This document shows, in pieces, positions 30,993 to 44,351 of a stretch of DNA of 64,000 nt (its first letter is position 1; each line of letters starts with the position of its first letter). The translations under genes were made by a program, and so were the position numbers. Under the pieces are notes generated by a model. That model was not told the DNA's origin. It ran no database searches and saw only the letters and a program-made list of their open reading frames with translations. Location of the stretch: positions 2,046,001 to 2,110,000 of the forward strand of contig NZ_CP045246.1 in the NCBI RefSeq assembly GCF_035189165.1. Reading direction: 5' to 3'. This DNA is from Arthrobacter sp. JZ12 (GTDB taxonomy: Bacteria; Actinomycetota; Actinomycetes; Actinomycetales; Micrococcaceae).

Positions 30993-31870
30993 GCGGGCTG
31001 CGCGACCCGCGGTACGGACGTCGTCGACCTCCGCGAACGCCGCCAGCTGACGATCCTGCAGACCAGGTAGATCAGGAACGAGATGGTGGTGACGTAGGGG
31101 CTGATCGGGATGCGCCCGCCCAGGGCCAGCAGGATTCCGCCGACCACCGAGGTGCACGCGAAGATCACGCTGAGAAGCACCACGAGCTTCGGTGAGGACG
31201 TAACCTTCAGTGCGGCGGCGGCCGGGGTGATCAGCAGGGCCAAAACCAGCAGCGCGCCGACAACCTGGATCGACAGCGCAACCGAGACCCCCAGCAGGAA
31301 CATGAACGCCAGCGACAGCCCGCGCACCGGCACGCCGCGGGCCTCGGCAAGTTCGGGGTCGACGCTTGCAAAGGTCAGCGGCCGCCAGATGGCGGCGAGG
31401 GCAACAATGACGACGACGGCGCAACTCGCCAACAGGGCCAGCTGCACCTGGTCGACGGAGACGATCTGCCCGGTCAGCAGGCCGAACTTGTTGGCAGCGC
31501 GGCCCTCGTAAAGGGCGAGGAACAGGATTCCGAGCCCCAGTCCGAAGGGCATGATGACGCCAATGATCGAGTTGCGGTCGCGTGCGCGGATACCCATCAG
31601 CCCCAGCAGCAGCGCAGCGATCACTGAGCCGACCAAGGAGCCGAACACCACGTTCGCGCCGATCAGCAGCGCGAAAGCCGCGCCGGCGAAGGACAGCTCA
31701 GCGATCCCGTGAACCGCGAAGGCCAGGTCCCGCATCATGACGAACGTACCGACCAGTCCCCCGAGCAGACCCAGCACCGCGCCTGCCCACAACGAGTTCT
31801 GCACGAGCGGGAGCAGCTCGGCGTAGTTGTCGAACGTGAAGATGGCGCGGAAGATCTCGTCGAATGTCAT
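30989..31870 (-). CDS. znuB: Zinc ABC transporter permease
   Basis: A 293-residue ABC-3 family membrane protein with about eight or nine hydrophobic segments, including the conserved VMMRDLAFAVHGIAELSFAGAAFALL and SVALSIQVVGALLVLALLITPAAAAL. It forms the channel for zinc import with ZnuC and ZnuA. The start ATG overlaps the znuC stop (ATGA). The end overlaps, tail to tail, the end of zur. Confidence 0.93.
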   Translation of the reverse strand: MTFDEIFRAIFTFDNYAELLPLVQNSLWAGAVLGLLGGLVGTFVMMRDLAFAVHGIAELSFAGAAFALLIGANVVFGSLVGSVIAALLLGLMGIRARDRNSIIGVIMPFGLGLGILFLALYEGRAANKFGLLTGQIVSVDQVQLALLASCAVVVIVALAAIWRPLTFASVDPELAEARGVPVRGLSLAFMFLLGVSVALSIQVVGALLVLALLITPAAAALKVTSSPKLVVLLSVIFACTSVVGGILLALGGRIPISPYVTTISFLIYLVCRIVSWRRSRRSTTSVPRVAQPA

Positions 31871-32691
31871 CCCTGCGCGGCCTCCGTATGGTGGTGGGTG
31901 GTGGCATCGGGCAACCCGACCACCACGATCCTGCCGTTGTTGTGGAGAACGTCCACCCTGCTGTCATAGAGGTCGGAGAGGACTTCGCTTGTCATGACTT
32001 CCTCAGGCCTGCCCACCCGGAAGCGTCCGCCGGCCAGGTACAGCACCCTGTCCACGTAGTCGATGATCGGGTTGATCTCGTGGGTAACGAAGACGACCGC
32101 GGTGTTGTGGTCCCGGCACTGGTCGTTGATGAGTTTGCTCACCGCCTGCTGATGGTGCAGGTCCAGGGACAGCAGCGGCTCATCGCACAGGAGGATCTGC
32201 GGGTCGGTGGCCAAAGCCTGGGCAGCCCGCAGGCGCTGCTGCTCACCTCCGGAGAGCCGTCCGACGGGTGCGTCCGCGTACGACGTCGCGCCCACCTTCT
32301 CGAGGAGGGCGTCCACAGTGCGCCGGTACTCAGCCCCGCCCCGACGGATTCCCCAGCGGTGCCCGTCCACGCCCAGACCCACCAGGTCGCGCGCCCGAAG
32401 GGGCGTTTCGGCAGCAAACGACTTCTGCTGCGGAATGTAGCCGAAAGCCCGGCTGCCGCGATGCAGGGCGTGGCCGTTCACCGTAGCTGTACCGGAATCG
32501 AGTTCCTGCAGGCCGAGCAGAACCTTGAGCAGGCTGGTCTTACCGGAGCCGTTGGGGCCGAGGACGGCAAGGAACTCGCCGGGCTGGATGTCCAGGTCCA
32601 GGTCGTGCCAGAGGGTCCGGCGTCCGAAGGAGAGGGAAGCCGACCGCAGGCTCACTACCGGGGGCGCAGCAGAACCGGCGTCGTTGGCCAA
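31867..32691 (-). CDS. znuC: Zinc ABC transporter ATP-binding protein
   Basis: A 274-residue ABC ATPase that powers zinc uptake: Walker A GPNGSGKTS, Q-loop PQQK, signature RLSGGEQQRLRAAQAL, Walker B ILLCDEPLLSLD and the switch His in FVTHEI. I chose the TTG at 32691 because AAGGAGG lies just 4 nt upstream; another TTG at 32730 would add 13 residues but has no ribosome site. It overlaps znuB (ATGA) and follows znuA after about 44 nt. Confidence 0.93.
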   Translation of the reverse strand: MANDAGSAAPPVVSLRSASLSFGRRTLWHDLDLDIQPGEFLAVLGPNGSGKTSLLKVLLGLQELDSGTATVNGHALHRGSRAFGYIPQQKSFAAETPLRARDLVGLGVDGHRWGIRRGGAEYRRTVDALLEKVGATSYADAPVGRLSGGEQQRLRAAQALATDPQILLCDEPLLSLDLHHQQAVSKLINDQCRDHNTAVVFVTHEINPIIDYVDRVLYLAGGRFRVGRPEEVMTSEVLSDLYDSRVDVLHNNGRIVVVGLPDATTHHHTEAAQG

Positions 32692-32735
32692 CTGGCCTCC
32701 TTGAAGCGGAGTTGGGAGTGTACTGGCCAATTCTG

Positions 32736-33758
32736 TCAGGAGTTCAGGACATCGGCGATGTTATCGAGGTTGGCACTCATCCATGAGACGTAGTCCTCGC
32801 CGTCCGGCAGCGTCTCGGTGAAGTTCACCACCGGCACCGATGCGGCATCCGCTGCACTCCGGACGGCCTGGGTCTGTGGGCCCTCCGTCTGCTCGTTGTA
32901 GGCAAGGAGTGCGACCGAGCCGCCCTGCACCAGTTCCTTCATTTCCTTCAGCGCAGCCACGGGCACGTCCGCGCCCTCCTCGATCGCTTCCGTATAATCC
33001 GCCGGCGTCCGGTTCTCAAGGCCTGCCGCCTCCAGCAGGTAGGCGGGCACCGGCTCGGTTGCCGCAACAGCCTGCCCGTCCGCAACAGCTGTCAGGGATT
33101 CCGCCCGCTCCAGCAGTTCATCAAGTTCCCCGGCGAAGGAGGCCGCGTTGCTCTCGTAGGTTTCGGCGTTCTCCGGGTCCAGCGCCGCAAGCTTTTCGCC
33201 GACTACGCCCGCCAGGTCGGCCATGGCGTCGAGCTTGTACCAGACATGTTCGTTGAAGGCGCCGTGGTCGTGGCCCTCGTGGCCGTGTGCTTCGTCGTGG
33301 GACTCCTCCGCATTGGCGTCCTCCCCGTGGGACTCCTCAGCATGGGCGTCCTCCCCGTGGGACTCCTCCTCCGGAATGACTCCCGCGACGTCCACCGCAC
33401 TCACGATGAATTCGTGGTCCAGGTCCACCTCGTCGGCGAGGGAATGGAGGAAGGGATCGTAGCCGCCCCCGTTCTCCACGATAAGGTCCGCCTTGGACAC
33501 GGCGAGCTTGTCCTGAACAGTGGCCTCATAGGAATGGGGGTCCTGGCTCAGGCTGTTGACGATCGACGTTACTTCCACGTGCTCACCGCCGACCGCAGTG
33601 ACAATGTCGCCGTAGACGTTCGTGGAGGTGACCACCTGGATTCCTTCAGCGCCGCTGTCAGCGGAGCCCTGGGCCTGCTGGCCGCAGCCGGCCAGCGCGA
33701 GGGGGAAGATGGCAGCGGCAGCCAGTGCCGTCGTCGTGCGCGCGGATTTGATGCGCAT
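32736..33758 (-). CDS. znuA: Zinc ABC transporter substrate-binding lipoprotein
   Basis: Captures zinc outside the membrane. The 340-residue product has a lipoprotein signal ending in LALAGC (Cys about 25), cluster A-I family motifs (TSTNVYGDIV, DPHSYEAT, ENGGGYDPFL, HVWYKLDAM, YNEQTEGPQT) and between them a His/Asp/Glu-rich loop of about 40 residues, built from a 10-residue repeat ESHGEDAHAE, typical of ZnuA metal-gathering loops. First gene of znuA-znuC-znuB. A 13-bp palindrome at 33831-33843, 73 bp upstream, is a probable Zur site. Confidence 0.95.
   Translation of the reverse strand: MRIKSARTTTALAAAAIFPLALAGCGQQAQGSADSGAEGIQVVTSTNVYGDIVTAVGGEHVEVTSIVNSLSQDPHSYEATVQDKLAVSKADLIVENGGGYDPFLHSLADEVDLDHEFIVSAVDVAGVIPEEESHGEDAHAEESHGEDANAEESHDEAHGHEGHDHGAFNEHVWYKLDAMADLAGVVGEKLAALDPENAETYESNAASFAGELDELLERAESLTAVADGQAVAATEPVPAYLLEAAGLENRTPADYTEAIEEGADVPVAALKEMKELVQGGSVALLAYNEQTEGPQTQAVRSAADAASVPVVNFTETLPDGEDYVSWMSANLDNIADVLNS
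33297..33370. repeat. 30-bp tandem repeat coding the histidine-rich loop of ZnuA
   Basis: Two nearly identical 30-bp units (33297-33326, 33327-33356) and a partial third encode ESHGEDAHAE-type decapeptides. The repeat may change copy number by slippage, altering the length of the metal-gathering loop. Confidence 0.8.
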
Positions 33759-33830
33759 GAGTGTCCTTGGAAGTGCTCGGGTGGTGGGAGGTGGTCCGCC
33801 ACGATGGCGTCGTTAAACTCTAACCTAAAC

Positions 33831-33843
33831 GCGAATCATTCGC
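33831..33843. promoter_or_regulatory. Probable Zur operator upstream of znuA
   Basis: A perfect 13-bp palindrome with one central base, GCGAATCATTCGC, lies 73 bp before the znuA start. The centre (AATCATT) matches the core of actinobacterial Zur boxes. An AT-richer stretch with a possible -10 (TTAGGTTAGAGT on the minus strand) lies between it and the gene. Confidence 0.65.
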
Positions 33844-33919
33844 ATCGAAGGAGATCGCAACCGCGGAACTGCCTGCTGTCACAATGGTGGAATGCTTCGG
33901 CTTCTGCAGGAAGAGCCCC

Positions 33920-34270
33920 ATGACTGACTCACTGTGGGTCTTTCTGGTTGCTGCCGTGGCGTATGCAACCAACGCGGCATTCGGCTCCTCCGTGGGTCTG
34001 GGCTGGATCAGCTCCCAACGCTTCCGCTGGGTCCATCACGGCCTGTACGTGCTCACTGTCCTTACCACCCTCGCCGCCGTCAGTTCCCTCCTATGGAGCA
34101 GCAGCACTGCCGGTTGGTACCTGCTTCCCGCCGTCGTGCCGCTCGCGCTGCTTCCCTACGTCGGTTCCGCACGCCGCCATCGGGGCCGCCATGTCGGCGT
34201 CGCGCTCGCTCCCCTGCCCTTCTATGTGGTGAGCTTGACTGTCAGCTTCTCGACCGGCGCCGGCAACTGA
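33920..34270 (+). CDS. Small integral membrane protein of unknown function
   Basis: A 116-residue protein that I cannot assign to a function. It has about four hydrophobic segments ([70 protein letters not shown]) with short basic loops (RRHRGRH). ATG at 33920 is preferred: AGGAAGAG precedes it by 4-5 nt and the first membrane segment starts at once; an in-frame start at 33884 is less likely. It lies between znuA (divergent) and a nitroreductase gene. Confidence 0.7.
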   Translation: MTDSLWVFLVAAVAYATNAAFGSSVGLGWISSQRFRWVHHGLYVLTVLTTLAAVSSLLWSSSTAGWYLLPAVVPLALLPYVGSARRHRGRHVGVALAPLPFYVVSLTVSFSTGAGN

Positions 34271-34301
34271 TCAGGCGCACTCCCCGATCCGAAGGGCGCA
34301 C

Positions 34302-35090
34302 GTGGAGTTCCTCGATGTGGTGTTCAACCGCAAAACCACCAATGGTCCGTTCCTGCCCGACCCGGTGAGCCAGGAGCATCAGCGGCTCCTGATGCGGGCG
34401 GCCGGCGCAGCTCCCTCCCAGCTGAACAGCCAACCCTGGCGTTTCGTCATCGTCGAGGACACCGCAACCATCGGACAGATTGCGGCAATCAGCGGTGAGA
34501 GCATGACGCGAGTGATGGCGGAGGGCACCTTCTTCGAACGCTACAAACGCTACTTCCGGTTCAGTGAAGCAGAGATGGACGAACGCCGTGACGGGATGCT
34601 CTTCGATCAGCTGCCCGCGCTGCTTCGGCCCTTCACTAAAAGAGTCTTCACCCCGTCGGGCCAAACGCTGATGAACAAGCTTCGGGTTCCCCAGACACTG
34701 GGCGAGGAGAACCGAAAGCTCGTGGCAGGCTCCCCCATGCTCCTCGGCGTTCTGCTCGACAGGGCGGAGTACCGGCCGGGTGAACTGTCCGGCTTCTACT
34801 CTGTCTTCAGCATGGGCGCGGCTATGGAGAACCTGTGGCTGACCACGGTTGAACTAGGCATGGGGATCCAGTTCGTTTCGTTCCCCATGGAGGTTCCGGC
34901 CAACTGGATGAGGGTCCAGTCCATCCTGGGTGTACCCGAAGACCTCGAGCTCATGGCGGTATACCGGCTTGGCTACGTTCCGCAGAAACAGCGCCGCCCG
35001 GCGATCGACTGGTCCAGCCGCGAGCGTAAGCGACCCTCGCAATACGTGTTCCGGGACACGTGTGCCACTCCCCAGCAGGGCTGGGACTGA
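34302..35090 (+). CDS. Nitroreductase family flavoprotein
   Basis: A 262-residue FMN enzyme of the nitroreductase fold, likely using NAD(P)H to reduce nitro compounds, quinones or an unknown metabolite. Visible are [21 protein letters not shown] (FMN phosphate site), [23 protein letters not shown] (dimer and FMN pocket) and [11 protein letters not shown] near the end. GTG at 34302 lies about 7 nt after GAAGG. The C terminus has an unusual basic tail. A GC-rich hairpin follows. Confidence 0.88.
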   Translation: MEFLDVVFNRKTTNGPFLPDPVSQEHQRLLMRAAGAAPSQLNSQPWRFVIVEDTATIGQIAAISGESMTRVMAEGTFFERYKRYFRFSEAEMDERRDGMLFDQLPALLRPFTKRVFTPSGQTLMNKLRVPQTLGEENRKLVAGSPMLLGVLLDRAEYRPGELSGFYSVFSMGAAMENLWLTTVELGMGIQFVSFPMEVPANWMRVQSILGVPEDLELMAVYRLGYVPQKQRRPAIDWSSRERKRPSQYVFRDTCATPQQGWD

Positions 35091-35102
35091 GTACAGACAG
35101 CG

Positions 35103-35132
35103 GCAGGGCCGCCCCTGACGGGACGGCCCTGC
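35103..35132. terminator. GC-rich terminator-like hairpin between convergent genes
   Basis: GCAGGGCCG pairs perfectly with CGGCCCTGC around a 12-nt loop, 12 bp after the nitroreductase stop and 19 bp from the end of the convergent CNNM-type gene. No T run follows, so it may rely on Rho or serve both directions weakly. Confidence 0.6.
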
Positions 35133-35151
35133 GCTTCCTGCTGATTCAAGC

Positions 35152-36252
35152 CTAGTGGCCGCCGGCGGGGCGGAGGCCGCTACCTTCGTGCAGGGATTCA
35201 CCGGTCCGGCGGAGCCCCTGGCTCTGGGTCGCGTCGCGGATTTCCCCGACCAGCTGCTCGATGACGTCCTCGAGGAAGAGAACACCCTGCGTCTTTCCGT
35301 CCGGCGTCAGGACACGTGCCAGGTGTGACCCGGTGCGCTGCATGACAGCAAGGGCATCCTCAATCTCATCGTCCATGCCGAGATTGGCCAGCGTACGCAC
35401 CTTGTTCTCGGTGATCGGACGTTGGTAAGCCACATCCGGAATCGTCATGACGTCTTTCATATGCATGTATCCGGTTAGGTTATGGCCCTCATCAGCAAGC
35501 ACGAAGCGGGAGAATCCGGTGCGGCCGACGGCCTTCTCGAATTCCTCAGGCGTGGTGTCCGTGCTGAGGGTGACCAGTTCGTCCAGCGGGACCATGACCG
35601 TAGCTGCGGTCTGGCCCGAGAACTCGAGCGCACTGCTGATGATCCCTGCATCGTCGTCAACCAGGCCGTGCCGCGTGGACTCCTGGACGATCGACTGGAC
35701 CTCCTCCAGGGTGAAGGAAGAAGTCACCTCATCCTTGGGCTGGACCCGCATGACGCGCAGGATGTGGTTCGCCGTCCAGTTCAGGGTCGAGATCACCGGG
35801 TGCACCACCTTCGCGACCATGACCAGCGGGGGCGCAAGGAAAAGCGCCGCCTTGTCCGCGACGGACACGGAAATGTTCTTCGGGACCATTTCCCCGAAGG
35901 TCACGTGCAGGAAGGTCACAAGGGCCAGCGCGATACCGAAGGCAACGCCGTCCGCCAAGGTTTCAGGCAGGCCGATGGCCTCCAGCGGAACCACCATCAG
36001 GTGGTGGATGGCCGGCTCCGCAACCTGGAGGATGAGGAGCGAACACACTGTGATACCCAGCTGTGCGCAGGCGAGCATGAGTGATACGTGCTCCATTGCC
36101 CACAGCGTGGTCCGCGCCCGCTTTGAGCCCTCCTCAGCCAGGGGTTCGATCTGGCTGCGCCGGGCGCTCATCACGGCGAACTCAGCACCCACGAAGAAGG
36201 CGTTGCCGATGAGAAGCACGACCAGCCAGAGAATTCCCATCCAGTCGCTCAT
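35152..36252 (-). CDS. CNNM/CorC-type transporter (DUF21 plus CBS), short form
   Basis: A 366-residue hemolysin C/CorC-like family protein: DUF21 membrane domain of about four segments with GAEFAVMSARRSQIEPLAEEGSKRA and GEMVPKNISVSVADKAA, then two CBS domains (TGFSRFVLADEG, LARVLTPDGKTQGVLFLEDVIEQLVGEI). It lacks the C-terminal CorC_HlyC domain of its neighbour and ends in a short Gly-rich tail. The family includes magnesium/cobalt exporters. Overlaps the neighbour by ATGA, so the pair probably forms a heteromeric complex. Confidence 0.92.
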   Translation of the reverse strand: MSDWMGILWLVVLLIGNAFFVGAEFAVMSARRSQIEPLAEEGSKRARTTLWAMEHVSLMLACAQLGITVCSLLILQVAEPAIHHLMVVPLEAIGLPETLADGVAFGIALALVTFLHVTFGEMVPKNISVSVADKAALFLAPPLVMVAKVVHPVISTLNWTANHILRVMRVQPKDEVTSSFTLEEVQSIVQESTRHGLVDDDAGIISSALEFSGQTAATVMVPLDELVTLSTDTTPEEFEKAVGRTGFSRFVLADEGHNLTGYMHMKDVMTIPDVAYQRPITENKVRTLANLGMDDEIEDALAVMQRTGSHLARVLTPDGKTQGVLFLEDVIEQLVGEIRDATQSQGLRRTGESLHEGSGLRPAGGH

Positions 36253-37598
36253 CGCGCACCTCCGGCTGCAGGGGCCCCTGCATCGGACGCGTCAGCGCCC
36301 TCCGGTTCCACCGGCACAAAGCGCACACGGTCAATCCGGCGCCCGTCCATACGTTCAACCTCAAGGAACCCGCCGGTCACGTCCACCCGGTCACCGACCT
36401 GGGCGATACGGCCAAGAACCGACATGATGAATCCACCGACAGTTTCGTAACCCGCATCGTCCGGGACGCTCAGGTGGGGAACCTGGTCGCTGACCTCATC
36501 GGGGCGCATGATGCCCGGGAAGAACCAGTTACCTGCGGCGCTCTGGAGAACGCCCGGCTTGAGCTTGTCGTGTTCGTCGGCGACCTCGCCCACAATCTCC
36601 TCCACCAGGTCCTCGAGGGTCACCACGCCCGCCGTTCCGCCGTACTCATCAAGCACGACGGCGAGCTGAAGGTTCGCTTCCCGCAGCTCGCTCAGCAGGG
36701 AATCAAGGTGGACCGTCTCCGGTACCCGCAGGACATCCGTCATGATGGTGCCGGCAGCGAGCTCGCTGCGCCTGGAACGCGGCACCGCTACGGCCTTCTT
36801 CACGTGCACCACGCCCCGGATGTCATCGGGCGAATCGCCGATCAGCGGGAAGCGTGAGAATCCGGTCCTTCGGGCCAGTTCGACGACGTCGGCAACCGTC
36901 TGGTCGGATTCGACCACTTCCATGCGAATGCGCGGGGTCATAACGTCGGCCGCGGTGCGCTCCGAGAAGCTGAAGGTTCGTGCAAGGAAGGTGGCGGTTC
37001 CCTGATCCAGGGTGCCGAGCTCGGCCGAACGCCGAACCAGCGAAGCCAGTTCGGACGGGGTCCGGGCGCCTGAGATTTCCTCCTTGGCCTCAAGGCCGAA
37101 GAGGTGGAGCACCCGGTTGGAGAAGCCGTTGAGGACCACGATCGCAGGCTTGAAGATGCCGGTGAAGATGAGCTGCGGGCGTGCCAGCGCCTTCCCCACC
37201 TTGAACGGCAGCGCGATCGCCATGTTCTTGGGAACAAGCTCGCCGATCAGCATCGACAGCAGGGTGGCCAGGATCATCGCCACGGTCAGTGAGACTGATC
37301 CGGTCAGTGCTTCGGGAACACCGACGGACGCCAGCGGAGCCTCGAGCAGCCGGCCAACGGACGGCTCCATGACGTAACCGGTGAGCAGGGTGGTCAGGGT
37401 GATGCCCAGCTGGCAGCTTGAGAGCTGGGTGGAGAGCGACTTCAGGCAGCGCAGCAGCGGCTCGGCGTGTTTGTCACCCTGGTCCACCGCGCGCTGGACG
37501 TAGGTCTGATCGAGCGCAACGAGCGCGAATTCGACGGCGACGAAGAATCCGGTTCCGAGTATGAGCAGCAACCCGGCAAGGAGATAGAACCACTCCAC
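36249..37598 (-). CDS. CNNM/CorC-type transporter (DUF21-CBS-CorC_HlyC), full form
   Basis: A 449-residue member of the same family as the next gene: DUF21 membrane domain (VAVEFALVALDQTYVQRAVDQGD, GELVPKNMAIALPFKVGK), a CBS pair ([60 protein letters not shown]) and a C-terminal CorC_HlyC domain. Probably a divalent cation exporter at the inner membrane. GTG at 37598 starts directly ahead of the first membrane segment; a possible small upstream frame ends on the same bases (TAGTG). Confidence 0.93.
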   Translation of the reverse strand: MEWFYLLAGLLLILGTGFFVAVEFALVALDQTYVQRAVDQGDKHAEPLLRCLKSLSTQLSSCQLGITLTTLLTGYVMEPSVGRLLEAPLASVGVPEALTGSVSLTVAMILATLLSMLIGELVPKNMAIALPFKVGKALARPQLIFTGIFKPAIVVLNGFSNRVLHLFGLEAKEEISGARTPSELASLVRRSAELGTLDQGTATFLARTFSFSERTAADVMTPRIRMEVVESDQTVADVVELARRTGFSRFPLIGDSPDDIRGVVHVKKAVAVPRSRRSELAAGTIMTDVLRVPETVHLDSLLSELREANLQLAVVLDEYGGTAGVVTLEDLVEEIVGEVADEHDKLKPGVLQSAAGNWFFPGIMRPDEVSDQVPHLSVPDDAGYETVGGFIMSVLGRIAQVGDRVDVTGGFLEVERMDGRRIDRVRFVPVEPEGADASDAGAPAAGGAR

Positions 37599-37992
37599 TA
37601 ACGGATCACCGCCTCAACGGTGACGCGCGCACCGGAATCAACCGGTGCGGTGCGTTTCGGAGGTTCCGCGGATTGGGAAGGCTCTCCGGGTTGGGAAGGC
37701 TCCGATGCGGATCCGGCGTGCTCGCTATTCGCTGCCGGAACGGCGTGCACTACGGTGCCTGCACTGCAGGCTTCCGTTCCACCGGGCGCGGAGAAGGAGG
37801 AATGATGGGCATGTGTACGGGGTCTGCCGGCACTGGATGGCTGCGCTGCACATCGGATTGATGCTGCCTCTCGCTGCGTGCGCGCCATGGGCCGGCCCCT
37901 AGAGGAACTGTCCATAAGGGTTCCAGTTTACAGCACCGGCCTGCGCGCGCCACGGCGGTTCCGACGCCGCGGCGGCCTTCGCCGTCGTCGTC
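37599..37992. other. Intergenic region between guaB1 and the CNNM-type genes
   Basis: This 394-bp stretch holds no gene I can defend. On the minus strand a frame of up to 105 codons ends exactly at the CNNM-type start (TAGTG) and encodes a Pro/Ser/Glu-rich peptide with a repeated EPSQ motif; it has no good ribosome site. On the plus strand AAGGAGG (37793-37799) precedes ATGs at 37802, 37805 and 37811 of a 16-19-codon frame ending at 37861. A direct repeat TTGGGAAGGCTC occurs at about 37673 and 37691. Confidence 0.4.
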
Positions 37993-39477
<1,485 letters not shown>

Positions 39478-39682
39478 CTATGCCCCATGCCCGCGCGCCC
39501 TTGATTCCGCTGAGTGTTCACCTTCCGAACAGGTTGCCGTGGTGCGCTGCATCACCGCCGTAGTGATTGGAATGTTGCCTGAAACTGTCACTAGACTGAA
39601 GGGCAGGTCAACAAGGTCAGGCGAGCGCCAGAAGTAGACCAATTTTGGGCCAGGGCAACTCATGGAAGAGGGCGTATAACAA

Positions 39683-43522
<3,840 letters not shown>

Positions 43523-43545
43523 CGCAGGAACGCCCCGAAACGTTG

Positions 43546-43582
43546 GTGGGCAGGGTCAGCTACGACCCTGCCCACTTCCGTT
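43546..43582 (+). terminator. Terminator after kgd
   Basis: A 12-bp perfect stem, GTGGGCAGGGTC with GACCCTGCCCAC, and a 6-nt loop lie 24 bp after the kgd stop and are followed by a mixed T-rich stretch (TTCCGTTTCTG). Confidence 0.8.
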
Positions 43583-43645
43583 TCTGTAGGGTGGCATAGG
43601 AACGTCGTAATGACGTAAACCGGACAAAGCAACCAGAGGTGAACA

Positions 43646-44245
43646 GTGGAACAGCGCAGAATCAGGCTTGCCGCCGTCGGAGACGAGCTTCTCGCGGGGT
43701 TGGGCGATCCGCGCGCGCTCGGCTGGTTCGGCAGGGTTCTGGCGAGGACCTCGTCGGATGGCGCAGTTCTCGAGCCCTTCGGCCTGCCCGCCCCAGGAGA
43801 GGGAACCGAGGCGTTGGCGTCGCGGTGGCTGGAGGAAGCTGGGCGGCGATTCGCGCCCGACGCGGAGAACCGTCTGCTGATTGCTCTCTCGGACAGGGAC
43901 CTGGACCTGGACATTTCCACGGCCCGGAGCAGGCTGAACCTGGCTAACATTTTGGACGGTGCGGCCCAGATGAGCATCAAGGTGCTCGTTGTGGGACCGC
44001 CGCCGGGACTCGACCCGGAGCGGAACAGGCGCCTGGCCGATCTGTCGGCCGCGTTCGCCGACGTGACAACCCGCCGCAAGCATGTCTACGTCGACACCTT
44101 CACCCCGCTGCATGCCCACGAGCAGTGGCGCTCGGACCTGGCTGCCAACGGCGGTGCTCCCGGGCAGGCCGGCTACGGCCTTATGGCCTGGCTGGTCCTA
44201 CACCGCGGCTGGTTCCAGTGGTTGGAGATTCCCGCGCCGGCCTGA
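43646..44245 (+). CDS. SGNH/GDSL-fold protein with degenerate catalytic motifs
   Basis: A 199-residue protein resembling GDSL esterases in layout: block I LAAVGDELLAGLGDPRALGW, a middle VLVVGPPPG block and a late PGQAGYGLMAWLVLHRGW block. The catalytic Ser of GDS is replaced by Glu, and the DxxH pair expected near the C terminus is replaced by NGGAP, so classical esterase activity is doubtful. GTG at 43646 follows AGAGGTGA. It may be a pseudoenzyme or use another chemistry. It stands alone between kgd and the DUF4097-PadR pair. Confidence 0.78.
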   Translation: MEQRRIRLAAVGDELLAGLGDPRALGWFGRVLARTSSDGAVLEPFGLPAPGEGTEALASRWLEEAGRRFAPDAENRLLIALSDRDLDLDISTARSRLNLANILDGAAQMSIKVLVVGPPPGLDPERNRRLADLSAAFADVTTRRKHVYVDTFTPLHAHEQWRSDLAANGGAPGQAGYGLMAWLVLHRGWFQWLEIPAPA

Positions 44246-44290
44246 GTCTGGGTCGTGGGGGCGCATTCCTGCCTACCCATTGCCTTGCAC

Positions 44291-44336
44291 CAAATCGAGA
44301 TATATCGTGTTCTTGCTCGCGATATATCTCGATTTG
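44291..44336. promoter_or_regulatory. 17-bp perfect inverted repeat before the DUF4097-PadR pair
   Basis: CAAATCGAGATATATCG (44291-44307) and its exact complement (44320-44336) face each other across 12 nt. Each arm contains the palindrome GATATATC, like sites bound by PadR repressors. It ends 15 bp before the start codon at 44352, so it is well placed for autorepression by the PadR gene downstream. The AT content is far above the surroundings. Confidence 0.75.
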
Positions 44337-44351
44337 ATAAGAGGCAGCAGA

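Noticed and set aside
39560-39600. Second sigma-R promoter ahead of kgd (GGAAT near 39567)
   Set aside because: No GTT at 17-19 nt from the GGAAT.
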